DNA of 64,000 nucleotides from Marinobacter sp. NP-4(2019). GTDB lineage: Bacteria > Pseudomonadota > Gammaproteobacteria > Pseudomonadales > Oleiphilaceae. The translations under genes were made by a program, and so were the position numbers. The stretch is taken from NCBI RefSeq assembly GCF_003994855.1, contig NZ_CP034142.1, positions 310,001 through 374,000 on the forward strand, in the 5' to 3' direction. Positions 35,456 to 44,543 of the stretch are shown piece by piece (the stretch's first letter is position 1; the number at the start of each line of letters is the position of its first letter). The notes under the pieces are model-generated. The model did no database searches, was not told where the DNA came from, and worked only from the letters and a program-made list of their open reading frames with translations.

Positions 35456-36808
35456 ATGAGCCGTTTTCTGGTTCCCGTTGCGGTTCTGCTGGAACTTGTG
35501 GCGCTTGGTCTCTCCACCCCGCATCTCAGTACGTTCGCCGGCGTGTTGTTTGTACTTTATTTCTTGCTGGCGCTGAGGAAATTGCAGGCCTATTCCCGCT
35601 ACCTGTTCCTGATTTCACTGCTGGTGATTGGCTATCTGGGCTTTGTCGGGCAGTTGGGGGGCGACGATCTGTTGCGGGCGGCGTCCAATGCCGCCTTTTA
35701 CGCCGCGTTTTTGGGAAGCCTGGGGATGATGCAGTGCCTGGTGCGTCGGCTTGAAGTGTTGCAGCGTATACACGACGTATTGCTGGGTGGTCGTCCGGCA
35801 TTGTTGTATCCCAAATACGCGGTGGTGAGCTGTGGCATTGCCTCGGTGCTGAGTTTCGGGGTGATGAATCTGCTCTGCGGCACCCTGGCGGATACCCTGA
35901 GGCAACGTGGTATCACCGGTGCCTCGCGCCTGCGTTGGCTGCGTAGTGTGCTGATCAGTACCCTGCGGGGGTTCGCACTGGTGCCGTTGGTGGCACCCAC
36001 CAGTGTTGCGGTGGCCATTATTACCCGGGAAGTGCCGACACTGAGCTGGTCCGGCCTGCTGCCCTACGGCATTGGCAGCGCGATTCTGCTGATCCTGGTC
36101 GGCTGGCTGCTGGAGCACAGGCGTTTCCGATTGGTCAGCAGCGAGCGCGAGCCGCTGGAAAGCTGGCCGGCCGGCAGTGGGCGATTGTTACTGTTGGTGC
36201 TGGTCATCTTCACGTGCATGGCTTTGCTGGTGCAGTTCACGGAATTGAGAGTGTCCGTCGCGGCCATGCTGACCGTGCCGGTGGTCACCCTCCTTTATAT
36301 GCTCTGGCATGACGGTGCGCCGGCCGCAGTGGCGCGGGAAGCGTCCGACAACATGCTGGGAATGAGCAATGAAATGTCCATCTTTGCCGGTTCCGCCGGG
36401 CTGGGTGTGGCGCTGGTGGCGGTGATTCCGGCAGACGTCCTGGCCGGTATGGCCTCGGGTGAGCTGGGTGTGTTGTTACTGGCGATCTGCGGTTTGCTGA
36501 TGATGCCGATGCTCTCGGCTATTGGCATCATTCCGATTACCGTGTTGAGTGTTCAGGCAGGCCTGATGCCGCAACTAGTGGCGGAAGGCGTGAATCCTCT
36601 GCCCATCGCCGTGGCGCTGGTGATCGGTTTCTCCCTGGCGATGATGCTGTCACCGTTCGGGCCGGCGGTGATGTTGTTGTCACGGTTTGGTCAGGTGTCG
36701 CGCTGGGTGGTGGCGTTTGGCTGGAACGGGCTGTTTGTGTTGCTGTCCATCCCGTTATTGTTGCTGATGTTGTGGGGAGTGTTTGTGTTGGCGCCGGCCA
36801 TGGGTTGA
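35456..36808 (+). CDS. Uncharacterised polytopic membrane protein (transporter-like)
   Basis: A 450-residue inner-membrane protein with about eleven to twelve hydrophobic segments and few charged loops. The segment DNMLGMSNEMSIFAGSAGLGVAL lies in the middle of the second half. ALVIGFSLAMMLSPFGPAVMLLS resembles the re-entrant elements of the ion-transporter (IT) superfamily (DctM, DASS, citrate or lactate permeases). I do not recognise a named family. It is divergent from the thiolase-gcdH operon and shares its IclR-type operator, so it may be a transporter for the same acid or an exporter of an intermediate. No signal peptide is needed. The ribosome-binding site is poor. Confidence 0.8.
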   Translation: MSRFLVPVAVLLELVALGLSTPHLSTFAGVLFVLYFLLALRKLQAYSRYLFLISLLVIGYLGFVGQLGGDDLLRAASNAAFYAAFLGSLGMMQCLVRRLEVLQRIHDVLLGGRPALLYPKYAVVSCGIASVLSFGVMNLLCGTLADTLRQRGITGASRLRWLRSVLISTLRGFALVPLVAPTSVAVAIITREVPTLSWSGLLPYGIGSAILLILVGWLLEHRRFRLVSSEREPLESWPAGSGRLLLLVLVIFTCMALLVQFTELRVSVAAMLTVPVVTLLYMLWHDGAPAAVAREASDNMLGMSNEMSIFAGSAGLGVALVAVIPADVLAGMASGELGVLLLAICGLLMMPMLSAIGIIPITVLSVQAGLMPQLVAEGVNPLPIAVALVIGFSLAMMLSPFGPAVMLLSRFGQVSRWVVAFGWNGLFVLLSIPLLLLMLWGVFVLAPAMG

Positions 36809-36840
36809 TAGAAGCGTGGCCGGCGCGGTTGTTTTGGCTG

Positions 36841-37770
36841 TCAGTAGCCTCGGCTGGTGTCCACGATGCCGGTAATCGACTGGCCGTTGTGGTGGGCGCG
36901 GATCTTGCCGGTAATCTGTTCCAGCGTGGCATCCCGCAGGGTGCGGGCGGATATGTGCGGTGTGATGGTGATCTCCGGTCGCTGCCAGAATGGATGGTCC
37001 GAGGGTAGCGGCTCTTGTCGGAATACATCCAGGGAAGCACGTGCCACATGGCCGTCGTCGATGGCCCGGAGCAGATCGTCTTCCACCAGGTGCTCGCCAC
37101 GGCCAACATTGATCACCACCGCGCCGGGCATGAGTTGGCTGAGATGCTGGTAGTTGAGGATGTCGCGTGTTTCATCGGTCAGCGGCAGGGTGTTGACCAG
37201 CACCCGGGTCGATTTCAGGAATCCGAACAGGTTATCCGCGCCGGCAAAGGTGGTAATTCCATCCAGGTCGTGCTCACTGCGCGCCCAGCCGTTAACCCGG
37301 TAATCCAGATCTGCCAGGGTGCGTGCCACCCGTTTGCCAATGTGGCCAAGCCCCATGATGCCGACCGGCCACTCGCTGCGCTTGATCGGTCGGTGAATTT
37401 TCCAGATCCCTTCCCTCTGTTGTTCGCGGTAAGTCTCCATGCCACGGCTGGCTTCCAGTAACTGGTGAAGCACATATTCCGCCATCTGCACGGACATACC
37501 GGCATCTTCCAGGCGCACCACCGGGAGATGAGGCGGCAGGTTGGGGACCGCCAGCAGGCCGTCGATGCCGGCGCCGAGGTTGAATACCGCCTTCAGCTTC
37601 TTCTCGCGTTCAAACAGTTCCGCCGGCGGCTGCCAGACAATGGCGTAATCGGCATCCACGGCCGGGCCATTGGCGTCCCAAACGTGAACCTCGGCCTCCG
37701 GCAGCAGCTCCTTGATGGGCACGGTCCAGCGCTCCGGCTTGGGGTCTCCTGCGACGAATAGAACTTTCAT
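36841..37770 (-). CDS. ghrA: 2-hydroxyacid dehydrogenase (glyoxylate/hydroxypyruvate reductase A-like)
   Basis: A 309-residue D-isomer-specific 2-hydroxyacid dehydrogenase. The nucleotide motif GLGHIGKRVA is present. Catalytic residues are Arg in NVGRGEHLV, Glu in FRQEPLP and His in TPHISARTL. GGAGAG precedes the ATG at 37770. GhrA reduces glyoxylate or hydroxypyruvate with NADPH. Relatives act on other 2-oxo acids. It is divergent from the iclR gene with an IclR-type operator between them, so it probably belongs to the catabolic regulon as a 2-oxoacid reductase. Confidence 0.9.
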   Translation of the reverse strand: MKVLFVAGDPKPERWTVPIKELLPEAEVHVWDANGPAVDADYAIVWQPPAELFEREKKLKAVFNLGAGIDGLLAVPNLPPHLPVVRLEDAGMSVQMAEYVLHQLLEASRGMETYREQQREGIWKIHRPIKRSEWPVGIMGLGHIGKRVARTLADLDYRVNGWARSEHDLDGITTFAGADNLFGFLKSTRVLVNTLPLTDETRDILNYQHLSQLMPGAVVINVGRGEHLVEDDLLRAIDDGHVARASLDVFRQEPLPSDHPFWQRPEITITPHISARTLRDATLEQITGKIRAHHNGQSITGIVDTSRGY

Positions 37771-37814
37771 GGGCTCTCCGGGGATCGTCAGTTGCATTAA
37801 TTTTGTTTACTATA

Positions 37815-37829
37815 TTTCGCTTTGCAGAA
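37815..37829. promoter_or_regulatory. Candidate IclR autoregulatory operator
   Basis: TTTCGC-TTT-GCAGAA, 45 bp upstream of the ghrA-like gene and 226 bp upstream of the iclR start. Its position next to an IclR-type regulator fits autoregulation. Confidence 0.6.
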
Positions 37830-38054
37830 TAATATACCGAAATACATTCGTAAACCCGGGGTGTTGTGGTGTGCCGGCGAAAGAAAAGTGAAACATAAAG
37901 GAAGAGTGTTTCATGTTTGGCACGGCTTTTGATAATGGTTTGTGGTACTTGCTATCTGCAGCGATTAAAATACCGCAACTTTTCTTATTATCTGACTACC
38001 ACCGGGTATCCCGGGCACACCGGATCAGGCGCAGCTGTTGGAGGACGCCAGTTT

Positions 38055-38882
38055 ATGACAAAAGCAGAAACCACAAAACCGGAGTTGTTGGTCGCCTCCG
38101 GAGATGGTGAACCGGTGAAACCGGAAAAAGACCGCAAGTTTGTAGAAGCGCTCTCCCGTGGCCTGGATGTACTCCGTGCCTTCAGTCAGGGATCGGTCAT
38201 CCTCGGTAACCAGGACATCGCCCGGCTGACTGGCTTGCCAAAGCCGACAGTCTCCCGCATGACCTACACTCTGACAAAACTGGGTTACCTCAGCTACAAC
38301 GCCCAGCTGGAAAAGTACCAGCTCAGTTCCGGCGTGCTGGCCCTGGGTTATGCCTACGTGTCCAACCTCAAGGTGCGCCAGCTGGCCAAGCCCTACATGG
38401 ATGAGTTTGCCCGTCAGACCAACATGTCCGTGGGCCTGACCTGCCGCGACCGCCTGCACATGATCTATGTCGAGAACCGCCTGCCGCCGGAAGCATCATT
38501 GCTGCGCATGGACATCGGCCTGAAGTTGCCGATGGCCACAACGTCGGCCGGTCGCGCCTATTACTGCGCCATCAGCGACAAGGGCCGCAAGCTGATCGAC
38601 GATGCCATGGAAGCGAAGTACGGCCCGGATGTCTGGCCGGAAAAGAAAGAAGGGCTTGACCGTGCGATGGAGGACTTCAAGCAGCACGGCTTCTGTCTGT
38701 CCCTGGGCGAATGGGATCGCAACATCAACTCCGCCGGCGTACCCATCCACCTTCAGGATGGCACCATCATGGTGCTGACCTCAGCCGCGCCCTCCTACCT
38801 GATCTCGGGAGAAAAGCTGCGTGAGTCCATCGCTCACCAGTTGGCGATGCTGGCGAGTGATATTGAGTCGCTTGGCGTTTGA
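38055..38882 (+). CDS. IclR-family transcriptional regulator
   Basis: A 275-residue regulator. An N-terminal winged helix-turn-helix (residues about 35-95, NQDIARLTGLPKPTVSRMTY) is followed by the IclR effector domain (from about residue 110), with VGLTCRDRLHMIYVEN and SLGEWDRNINSAGVPI. GGAGGA at 38039-38044 supports the ATG at 38055; the frame runs open further upstream without a site. IclR proteins bind palindromes and respond to small aromatic or aliphatic acids. Six palindromes in the window lie at catabolic and transport genes, which makes this the prime candidate for their regulator. The effector is probably a pathway acid or its CoA ester. Confidence 0.92.
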   Translation: MTKAETTKPELLVASGDGEPVKPEKDRKFVEALSRGLDVLRAFSQGSVILGNQDIARLTGLPKPTVSRMTYTLTKLGYLSYNAQLEKYQLSSGVLALGYAYVSNLKVRQLAKPYMDEFARQTNMSVGLTCRDRLHMIYVENRLPPEASLLRMDIGLKLPMATTSAGRAYYCAISDKGRKLIDDAMEAKYGPDVWPEKKEGLDRAMEDFKQHGFCLSLGEWDRNINSAGVPIHLQDGTIMVLTSAAPSYLISGEKLRESIAHQLAMLASDIESLGV

Positions 38883-38915
38883 TTTTACCGGCTAGCTGAC
38901 AAAGTACGGGGGGGC

Positions 38916-39016
38916 GGGCGGGGGATCTCCCTCCGAAACCGTGCGGAGCCATGGATGGCGGAGCCGAGCGTACAGGGATGTATTTACAGCGTGTTTCGGA
39001 GGGAGATCCCCCGCCC
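38916..39016. repeat. Dispersed intergenic palindrome, class B
   Basis: Arms of 24 bp (38916-38939 and 38993-39016) pair perfectly around a 53-base core with CGGAGCCATGGATGGCGGAG and ACAGGGATGTATTTACAGCG. The core differs from class A. It lies between iclR and the next terminator. Confidence 0.72.
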
Positions 39017-39046
39017 GGGCCTTCCCCCCAAAGTTGAGATGCCTGA

Positions 39047-39075
39047 AACCCCAGAATTCGTTCTGGGGTTTTTTT
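39047..39075 (+). terminator. Intrinsic terminator after iclR
   Basis: A 10-bp stem (AACCCCAGAA / TTCTGGGGTT) with a TTCG tetraloop, then a T-run. It separates iclR from the PimF-like gene. Confidence 0.92.
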
Positions 39076-39180
39076 GTGCCTGCATTTTAATTCATGGTTG
39101 AAACCTGCCGAAAACTTGTATTAAATCGTACTTATGTTTCGCTTGTTAAAACTACATTCCATAGAAGGCGAGGAGAGATT

Positions 39181-41274
39181 ATGTCTGAGGTCGTAACTTA
39201 TAACCGGGAAGGCGCCATTGGTGTCATCACAGTCAACTACCCGCCAGTGAACGCCCTGAGCCATGCGGTTCGTTCCGGCCTGGTGGCCGCGCTGGAGCAG
39301 GGGCAGAACGACGCAGACGCCAAAGTTCTGTTGCTGGTTTGCGAGGGCCGTACCTTTATTGCCGGCGCCGATATTCGCGAATTCGGCAAGCCCATGCAGG
39401 AGCCGGGGCTGTCTTCTGTTATAGATCAGTATGAAAACAGCGACAAACCGATCGTCGCCGCCATTCATGGCACCGCCCTCGGTGGTGGCCTGGAAACCGC
39501 CCTTGGCTGTCATTACCGGGTGGCCCTGAGCAGCGCCAAAGTTGGCCTGCCGGAAGTGAAGCTGGGTCTGTTGCCCGGTGCCGGTGGTACCCAGCGCCTG
39601 CCGCGTCTGACTGGCGCACAGAAAGCGCTGGAAATGATCACCTCCGGTGAGTTTGTCGGCGCCAACGATGCCCTGGCTCTGGGTATTGTCGATGCGGTTG
39701 AAGACGGCAGCGATATCAAGGCCGTTGGCGTGGCGTACGCGCAAAAGATTGCCGACGAAGGCAAGCCGGCCCGTCGCGTCCGCGACCTGACCGACAAAAT
39801 CGAAGCCGATAAAGGCAGCGAGATTTTCGACCAATTCCGCGCCGGTCTGCAGAAGAAAGCGCGTGGCCTGTTCTCGCCGTTCAAGTGCGTGGATGCTGTG
39901 GAAGCGGCTTTCAATCTGCCATTCGATGAGGGCATGAAGCGCGAGCGCGAACTGTTTATAGAGTGCATGGAATCGCCGCAGCGTGCCGGCCTGGTTCATG
40001 CCTTCTTTGCCGAGCGCGAAGCCTCCAAGGTCAAAGGTCTGTCCAAGGACACGCCGGTCCGCGACGTCAACAGCGTTGGCATCATTGGTGCCGGCACTAT
40101 GGGTGGCGGTATCGCCATGAATTTCGCCAATGTTGGTATTCCCGTAACCATCGTGGAAGTGAAGCAGGAAGCCCTGGACAAGGGCCTCGGCATCATCCGC
40201 AAGAACTATGAGAACTCCGCCAAGAAAGGTCGCATCACCCAGAAGCAGGTTGAAGAGCGCATGGCGCTGATCAATGGCAGCCTGACCTATGACGACTTCA
40301 GGGATGTGGATCTGGTGATTGAAGCCGTGTTCGAGAACATGGCGATCAAGAAAGAAATCTTCGGCAAGCTGGACGAGGTGTGTAAGCCCGGCGCCATCCT
40401 GGCCTCCAACACGTCCACCCTGGATATCGACGAAATTGCCTCGGCCACCCAGCGTCCGGAAGACGTGGTGGGTATGCACTTCTTCAGCCCGGCGAACGTC
40501 ATGAAACTGCTGGAAAACGTGCGTGGCAGCAAGACGTCCGATGAAGTGAAGGCCACGGTGATGGCCGTTGCGAAGAAGATCAAGAAAGTCGGCGTACTGG
40601 TTGGCAACTGCCACGGCTTTGTCGGCAATCGCATGTTGCACAAGCGTGGTGCTGAAGCCATGGCGCTGGTGAACGAAGGTGCCAGCCCGCAGCAGGTGGA
40701 CAAGGTGCTGACCGATCTGGGTTACCCCATGGGCCAGTTCGCCATGTCGGATCTGGCCGGTATCGATGTCGGTTACCGTATCCGCGAAGAGCGTCGTAAT
40801 GCCGGTGAAGATGTACCTCCGAGCTGGATGGACAAGCTGGTGGAGATGGACCGCCTGGGCCAGAAGACCCAGGCCGGTGTCTACAAATACGAGGAAGGCA
40901 GCCGCAAGCCGATCCCGGATCCGGAAGTGGATCAGCTGATCGCCGATTTCCGCAAGGAGCAGGGCATTACGCCGCGTGAAATCAGCGATCAGGAGATCCT
41001 GGAGCGCTGCATGTACGTGATGATCAACGAGGGTGCGAAGATTCTGGAAGAGGGCATCGCCGATCGTTCACTGGACATCGATGTGGTGTGGATCTACGGC
41101 TACGGCTTCCCGGCCTACCGTGGTGGCCCCATGTTCTGGGCTGACCAGGTTGGTCTGGACACCATCCTCAGCACGGTCAAGAACTTCCACGACACCCTGG
41201 GTGGTGAGCAGTGGAAGCCGGCGGCCCTGCTGGAGAAGCTGGTCGCTGAAGGTCGCAAGTTCGGCGATCTTTAA
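39181..41274 (+). CDS. PimF/FadJ-like enoyl-CoA hydratase / 3-hydroxyacyl-CoA dehydrogenase
   Basis: A 697-residue bifunctional enzyme. The N-terminal crotonase domain has the oxyanion loop AGADIREFG and GLPEVKLGLLPGAGGTQRLP with the catalytic Glu. The NAD domain starts at about residue 300 with VGIIGAGTMGGGIAMNFAN, and the C-terminal HAD domain has GNRMLHKRGAEAM and YGYGFPAYRGGPM. Such single-chain proteins carry out the second and third steps of beta-oxidation. The length and the peroxisomal-type architecture match PimF of pimelate degradation. GAGGAG supports the ATG at 39181. A TTTCGC half-site lies 39-44 bp upstream (39137-39142). Confidence 0.92.
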   Translation: MSEVVTYNREGAIGVITVNYPPVNALSHAVRSGLVAALEQGQNDADAKVLLLVCEGRTFIAGADIREFGKPMQEPGLSSVIDQYENSDKPIVAAIHGTALGGGLETALGCHYRVALSSAKVGLPEVKLGLLPGAGGTQRLPRLTGAQKALEMITSGEFVGANDALALGIVDAVEDGSDIKAVGVAYAQKIADEGKPARRVRDLTDKIEADKGSEIFDQFRAGLQKKARGLFSPFKCVDAVEAAFNLPFDEGMKRERELFIECMESPQRAGLVHAFFAEREASKVKGLSKDTPVRDVNSVGIIGAGTMGGGIAMNFANVGIPVTIVEVKQEALDKGLGIIRKNYENSAKKGRITQKQVEERMALINGSLTYDDFRDVDLVIEAVFENMAIKKEIFGKLDEVCKPGAILASNTSTLDIDEIASATQRPEDVVGMHFFSPANVMKLLENVRGSKTSDEVKATVMAVAKKIKKVGVLVGNCHGFVGNRMLHKRGAEAMALVNEGASPQQVDKVLTDLGYPMGQFAMSDLAGIDVGYRIREERRNAGEDVPPSWMDKLVEMDRLGQKTQAGVYKYEEGSRKPIPDPEVDQLIADFRKEQGITPREISDQEILERCMYVMINEGAKILEEGIADRSLDIDVVWIYGYGFPAYRGGPMFWADQVGLDTILSTVKNFHDTLGGEQWKPAALLEKLVAEGRKFGDL

Positions 41275-41303
41275 GGACTAGCCTGCTGGTGTGGGGGCCG
41301 GTC

Positions 41304-41389
41304 CCGGGGTGGGGTGCCTTTTCTTCTGGGAAAAATAACTCGCTTTGCTCAGACATCTTTTTCCCGGCAGAAAAGGCACCCCACCCCGG
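41304..41389. repeat. Dispersed intergenic palindrome, class A copy 2 (inverted)
   Basis: Arms of 21 bp (41304-41324 and 41369-41389) are perfectly complementary. Inside, GGGAAAAA and TTTTTCCC frame the class A core on the minus strand (GATGTCTGAGCAAAGCGAGT). Confidence 0.82.
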
Positions 41390-41417
41390 AACCACCGTTA
41401 CTTCTGGGGTATATCCC

Positions 41418-41508
41418 GTAGGTCGGATTAGGCGAAGCCGCAATCCGACAACCCAGATGTAAAGCTCAATATAGGTGTCGGGTTACGGCTTCGCCTAACC
41501 CGACCTAC
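41418..41508. repeat. Inverted REP pair
   Basis: Two facing copies of a REP-type unit at 41418-41449 (GTAGGTCGGATTAGGCGAAG and on) and 41477-41508, each able to fold on itself. They resemble REP/BIME elements known from related gammaproteobacteria. Confidence 0.8.
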
Positions 41509-41536
41509 CCGTACTCTGATTTTGAAGGACACTGTT

Positions 41537-42721
41537 ATGTCTGATGCCGTTATTGTTTCCACCGCCCGTACCGGCCTCGGTAAATCCTACCGCGGCGCTT
41601 TGAACAACACTCACAGCGTGGACCTGGCTGGTCACGTTATTCAGCATGCCGTTGAGCGTGCGGGCATCGACCCGAGCATTGTTGAAGACGTGATCCTCGG
41701 CGCCACGTTCCACGAAGGCGCCCAGGGCAAGAACATGGCGCGTCTGGCGGCTATCCGTGCCGGCCTGCCGGTAACCACCGCCGGTGTTTCCATCAACCGC
41801 TTCTGCAGCTCTGGTCTGCAGGCCATTGCCATGGCGTCCCAGCGCGTGGTTTCCGAGAAGGTACCGGCCATGGTGGCGGGTGGTGTTGAATCCATTTCCC
41901 TGGTTCAGAACGACAAGCTCAACAGCTTTCACGCCACCAACGAGTGGCTGATGAAGCACAAGCCCGAGCTGTACCTGTCGATGATTGAAACCGCCGACAT
42001 CGTGGCCCAGCGCTATGGCGTCAGCCGTGAGTCCCAGGACGAATACGCCCTGATCTCCCAACAGCGCACCGCCGCGGCTCAGGAAGCTGGCAAGTTCGAC
42101 GACGAGATCGTGCCGTTCGATGCCTCCATGATGGTGAAAGACAAGGAAACCGGGGACATCAGCTATAAGGATGTCACTCTGACTCGTGATGAGTGCAACC
42201 GCCCCAACACCACACTGGAGGGCCTTCAGGGGCTGAACCCGGTGCGTGGGGACGACCAGTTCGTCACGGCGGGTAACGCATCCCAGCTGTCAGACGGCGC
42301 GTCCGTGTGCACGGTGATGAACAGCACCTACGCGGAGAAGAACAACATCGAACCCATGGGCATCTTCCGTGGCTTTGCGGTGGCCGGTTGTGAGCCGGAT
42401 GAAATGGGTATTGGCCCCGTCTTTGCCATCCCGCGCCTGCTGGAGCGTACCGGTCTGAAGATGGATGACATCGATCTGTGGGAGCTGAACGAAGCCTTCG
42501 CCTCACAGGTGGTCTACTGCCGCGATCGTTTGGGCATTCCCATGGAGAAGCTGAACGTAAACGGTGGTTCCATTGCAGTAGGTCACCCCTATGGTGTCAC
42601 CGGCTCGCGCCTGACCGGCCATGCCCTGATCGAAGGCAAGCGTCGCGGTGCCAAGTACGTGGTGGTAACCATGTGCATCGGTGGTGGTCAGGGCGCTGCT
42701 GGCTTGTTCGAGGTGGTTTAA
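41537..42721 (+). CDS. pimB: Acetyl-CoA acyltransferase (PimB-like thiolase)
   Basis: A 394-residue thiolase. INRFCSSGLQAIA carries the nucleophile Cys, VNGGSIAVGHPYGVTGSR the His and MCIGGGQGA the second Cys. VAGGVESISLVQNDKLN is typical of the PimB group that cleaves 3-oxopimeloyl-CoA. GAAGGA supports the ATG at 41537. It is followed by a 600-residue acyl-CoA dehydrogenase at 42727 whose ribosome site overlaps its end. With the PimF-like protein it completes a beta-oxidation spiral. Confidence 0.92.
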   Translation: MSDAVIVSTARTGLGKSYRGALNNTHSVDLAGHVIQHAVERAGIDPSIVEDVILGATFHEGAQGKNMARLAAIRAGLPVTTAGVSINRFCSSGLQAIAMASQRVVSEKVPAMVAGGVESISLVQNDKLNSFHATNEWLMKHKPELYLSMIETADIVAQRYGVSRESQDEYALISQQRTAAAQEAGKFDDEIVPFDASMMVKDKETGDISYKDVTLTRDECNRPNTTLEGLQGLNPVRGDDQFVTAGNASQLSDGASVCTVMNSTYAEKNNIEPMGIFRGFAVAGCEPDEMGIGPVFAIPRLLERTGLKMDDIDLWELNEAFASQVVYCRDRLGIPMEKLNVNGGSIAVGHPYGVTGSRLTGHALIEGKRRGAKYVVVTMCIGGGQGAAGLFEVV

Positions 42722-42726
42722 ACCTC

Positions 42727-44529
42727 ATGCAACAAAAAATCATCAACACTCAGGACCTTGCGTTCCAGTTGTTCGAACTCCACGAAGTCGAACAGACCCT
42801 GGGATATGAACGCTATGCTGATCACAACCGTGAAACGCTTCAGGCTGCACTCGATCTGGCGTTGAAGGTGGCCGCAGAAGAGTTTGCGCCCCACGCCCGC
42901 CTGGTCGACGAAGAAGAGCCCAGGTTCGAAAACGGTCGGGTGGAGATGCGCCCGGAGGTCAAGAAGGCGCTGGACGTCCTGCGTGATACCGGCCTGATGG
43001 CCGCTGGCCAGGACTACGAACGTGGCGGTATGCAGCTGCCGGCGGCGGTGGCGCAGATGTGCGTGGGTATGCTCAAGGGTGCGAATGTGGGCACCCAGGG
43101 TTACGCCGGGCTGACGATTGCGGCGGCGAACCTGATCATGGCCCAGGGCGATGAGCACCAGCAGAAAAAATACGCCGAGCCAATGATGGCCGGCCGGTTC
43201 TTCGGCACTATGTGTCTGACCGAGCCCCATTCCGGTTCCTCCCTCGGTGACCTGCGTACCCGGGCGGAGCCGCAGGACGATGGCAGCTATCGCCTGTTCG
43301 GCAACAAGATCTTCATTTCCGCCGGTGACCATGAGCTGAGTGACAACATCATCCACATGGTACTCGCCCGTCTACCGGATGCCCCTCCCGGGGTGAAAGG
43401 CATTTCCCTGTTTATCGTGCCCAAGGTGCTGGTCAATGAGGACGGCAGCCTGGGGGAACGCAACGACGTCGCGCTGGCGGGGCTGATTCACAAGATGGGC
43501 TATCGGGGTACCACCTCCACCATGCTCAACTTTGGTGAGAAGGACGGGGCTGTCGGTTATCTGGTGGGTGAGCCCAACAATGGCCTGGCGGCCATGTTCC
43601 ACATGATGAACGAAGCCCGCATCGGCGTCGGCCTGGGTTCAGTCATGCTCGGCTACACTGGCTACCTCCACGCTCTCGAGTACGCCCGCGATCGCAAACA
43701 GGGTCGTCCGGTGGGCGAGAAAGACCCCAATACCCCACAGGTGCCACTGATCCGCCACGCCGATATTCGCCGTATGCTGCTGACCCAGAAAGCCTACGTG
43801 GAGGGCGGTCTGGCCCTGTGCCTGCAGGGCGCTACGCTGGTGGACGAGAAAAAGCACGGAGCGACCGAAGACCAGCGCCAACTCGCCGCCGGCCTGCTGG
43901 ATCTGCTGACACCGGTCATCAAATCCTGGCCGTCCCAGTTCTGCCTGGAAGCCAACAGCCTGGCGATCCAGGTGCACGGTGGTTACGGCTACACCCGCGA
44001 GTATCCCGTCGAGCAGTTCTACCGGGATAACCGTCTCAATCCCATTCACGAAGGCACCCACGGCATCCAGGGCATCGACCTGCTGGGCCGCAAGGTCTCC
44101 ATGGCCGGCGGCCGGTTTTACGAGGCGTTGATGGAGCGCATCGAAGCCACCATCATCGAGGCCCGTGAATACGAACGGCTGGCGCTGTGTGCCGACCATC
44201 TCGACCGGGCCGTGAAATCCATGGCCACCGCGACCGATGCCATCAACGCCGAGAAAACCAACGGCAACGTGGAAAAAGCCCTGGCCAACGCCTCGCTCTA
44301 CCTCGAAGCTTTCGGCCACACCGTCGTCGGCTGGCTCTGGCTGCGACAGGCCATCAAGGCCATTGCCGGACTGGAAGGCAATGGTGAGCAGACAGCCGAA
44401 TTCTACGAGGGTAAGGTGAAGGCCTGTGAATATTTTGCGCGGTATGAATTGCCGAAAGTGCTCAGTCTGTCAGGGTTGCTGAGTGCCGTGGATACCACGG
44501 CGCTGGGTATGCAGGATTCTGAATTTTAG
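42727..44529 (+). CDS. Acyl-CoA dehydrogenase with C-terminal extension (600 residues)
   Basis: A 600-residue acyl-CoA dehydrogenase. The first 430 residues form the flavin domain with MCLTEPHSGSSLGDLRTRAE and the catalytic-type Glu in NPIHEGTHGIQGIDLLGRKV. The extra 150 residues belong to the AcADH C-terminal family seen in FadE5- and DmdC-like enzymes. Such enzymes accept broad chain lengths or 3-methylmercaptopropionyl-CoA-type substrates. The site GAGGTGG lies inside the end of the PimB gene, so both are in one operon. DmdC itself is not separable here without a tree. Confidence 0.9.
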   Translation: MQQKIINTQDLAFQLFELHEVEQTLGYERYADHNRETLQAALDLALKVAAEEFAPHARLVDEEEPRFENGRVEMRPEVKKALDVLRDTGLMAAGQDYERGGMQLPAAVAQMCVGMLKGANVGTQGYAGLTIAAANLIMAQGDEHQQKKYAEPMMAGRFFGTMCLTEPHSGSSLGDLRTRAEPQDDGSYRLFGNKIFISAGDHELSDNIIHMVLARLPDAPPGVKGISLFIVPKVLVNEDGSLGERNDVALAGLIHKMGYRGTTSTMLNFGEKDGAVGYLVGEPNNGLAAMFHMMNEARIGVGLGSVMLGYTGYLHALEYARDRKQGRPVGEKDPNTPQVPLIRHADIRRMLLTQKAYVEGGLALCLQGATLVDEKKHGATEDQRQLAAGLLDLLTPVIKSWPSQFCLEANSLAIQVHGGYGYTREYPVEQFYRDNRLNPIHEGTHGIQGIDLLGRKVSMAGGRFYEALMERIEATIIEAREYERLALCADHLDRAVKSMATATDAINAEKTNGNVEKALANASLYLEAFGHTVVGWLWLRQAIKAIAGLEGNGEQTAEFYEGKVKACEYFARYELPKVLSLSGLLSAVDTTALGMQDSEF

Positions 44530-44543
44530 CGGAGACTTTGTTT

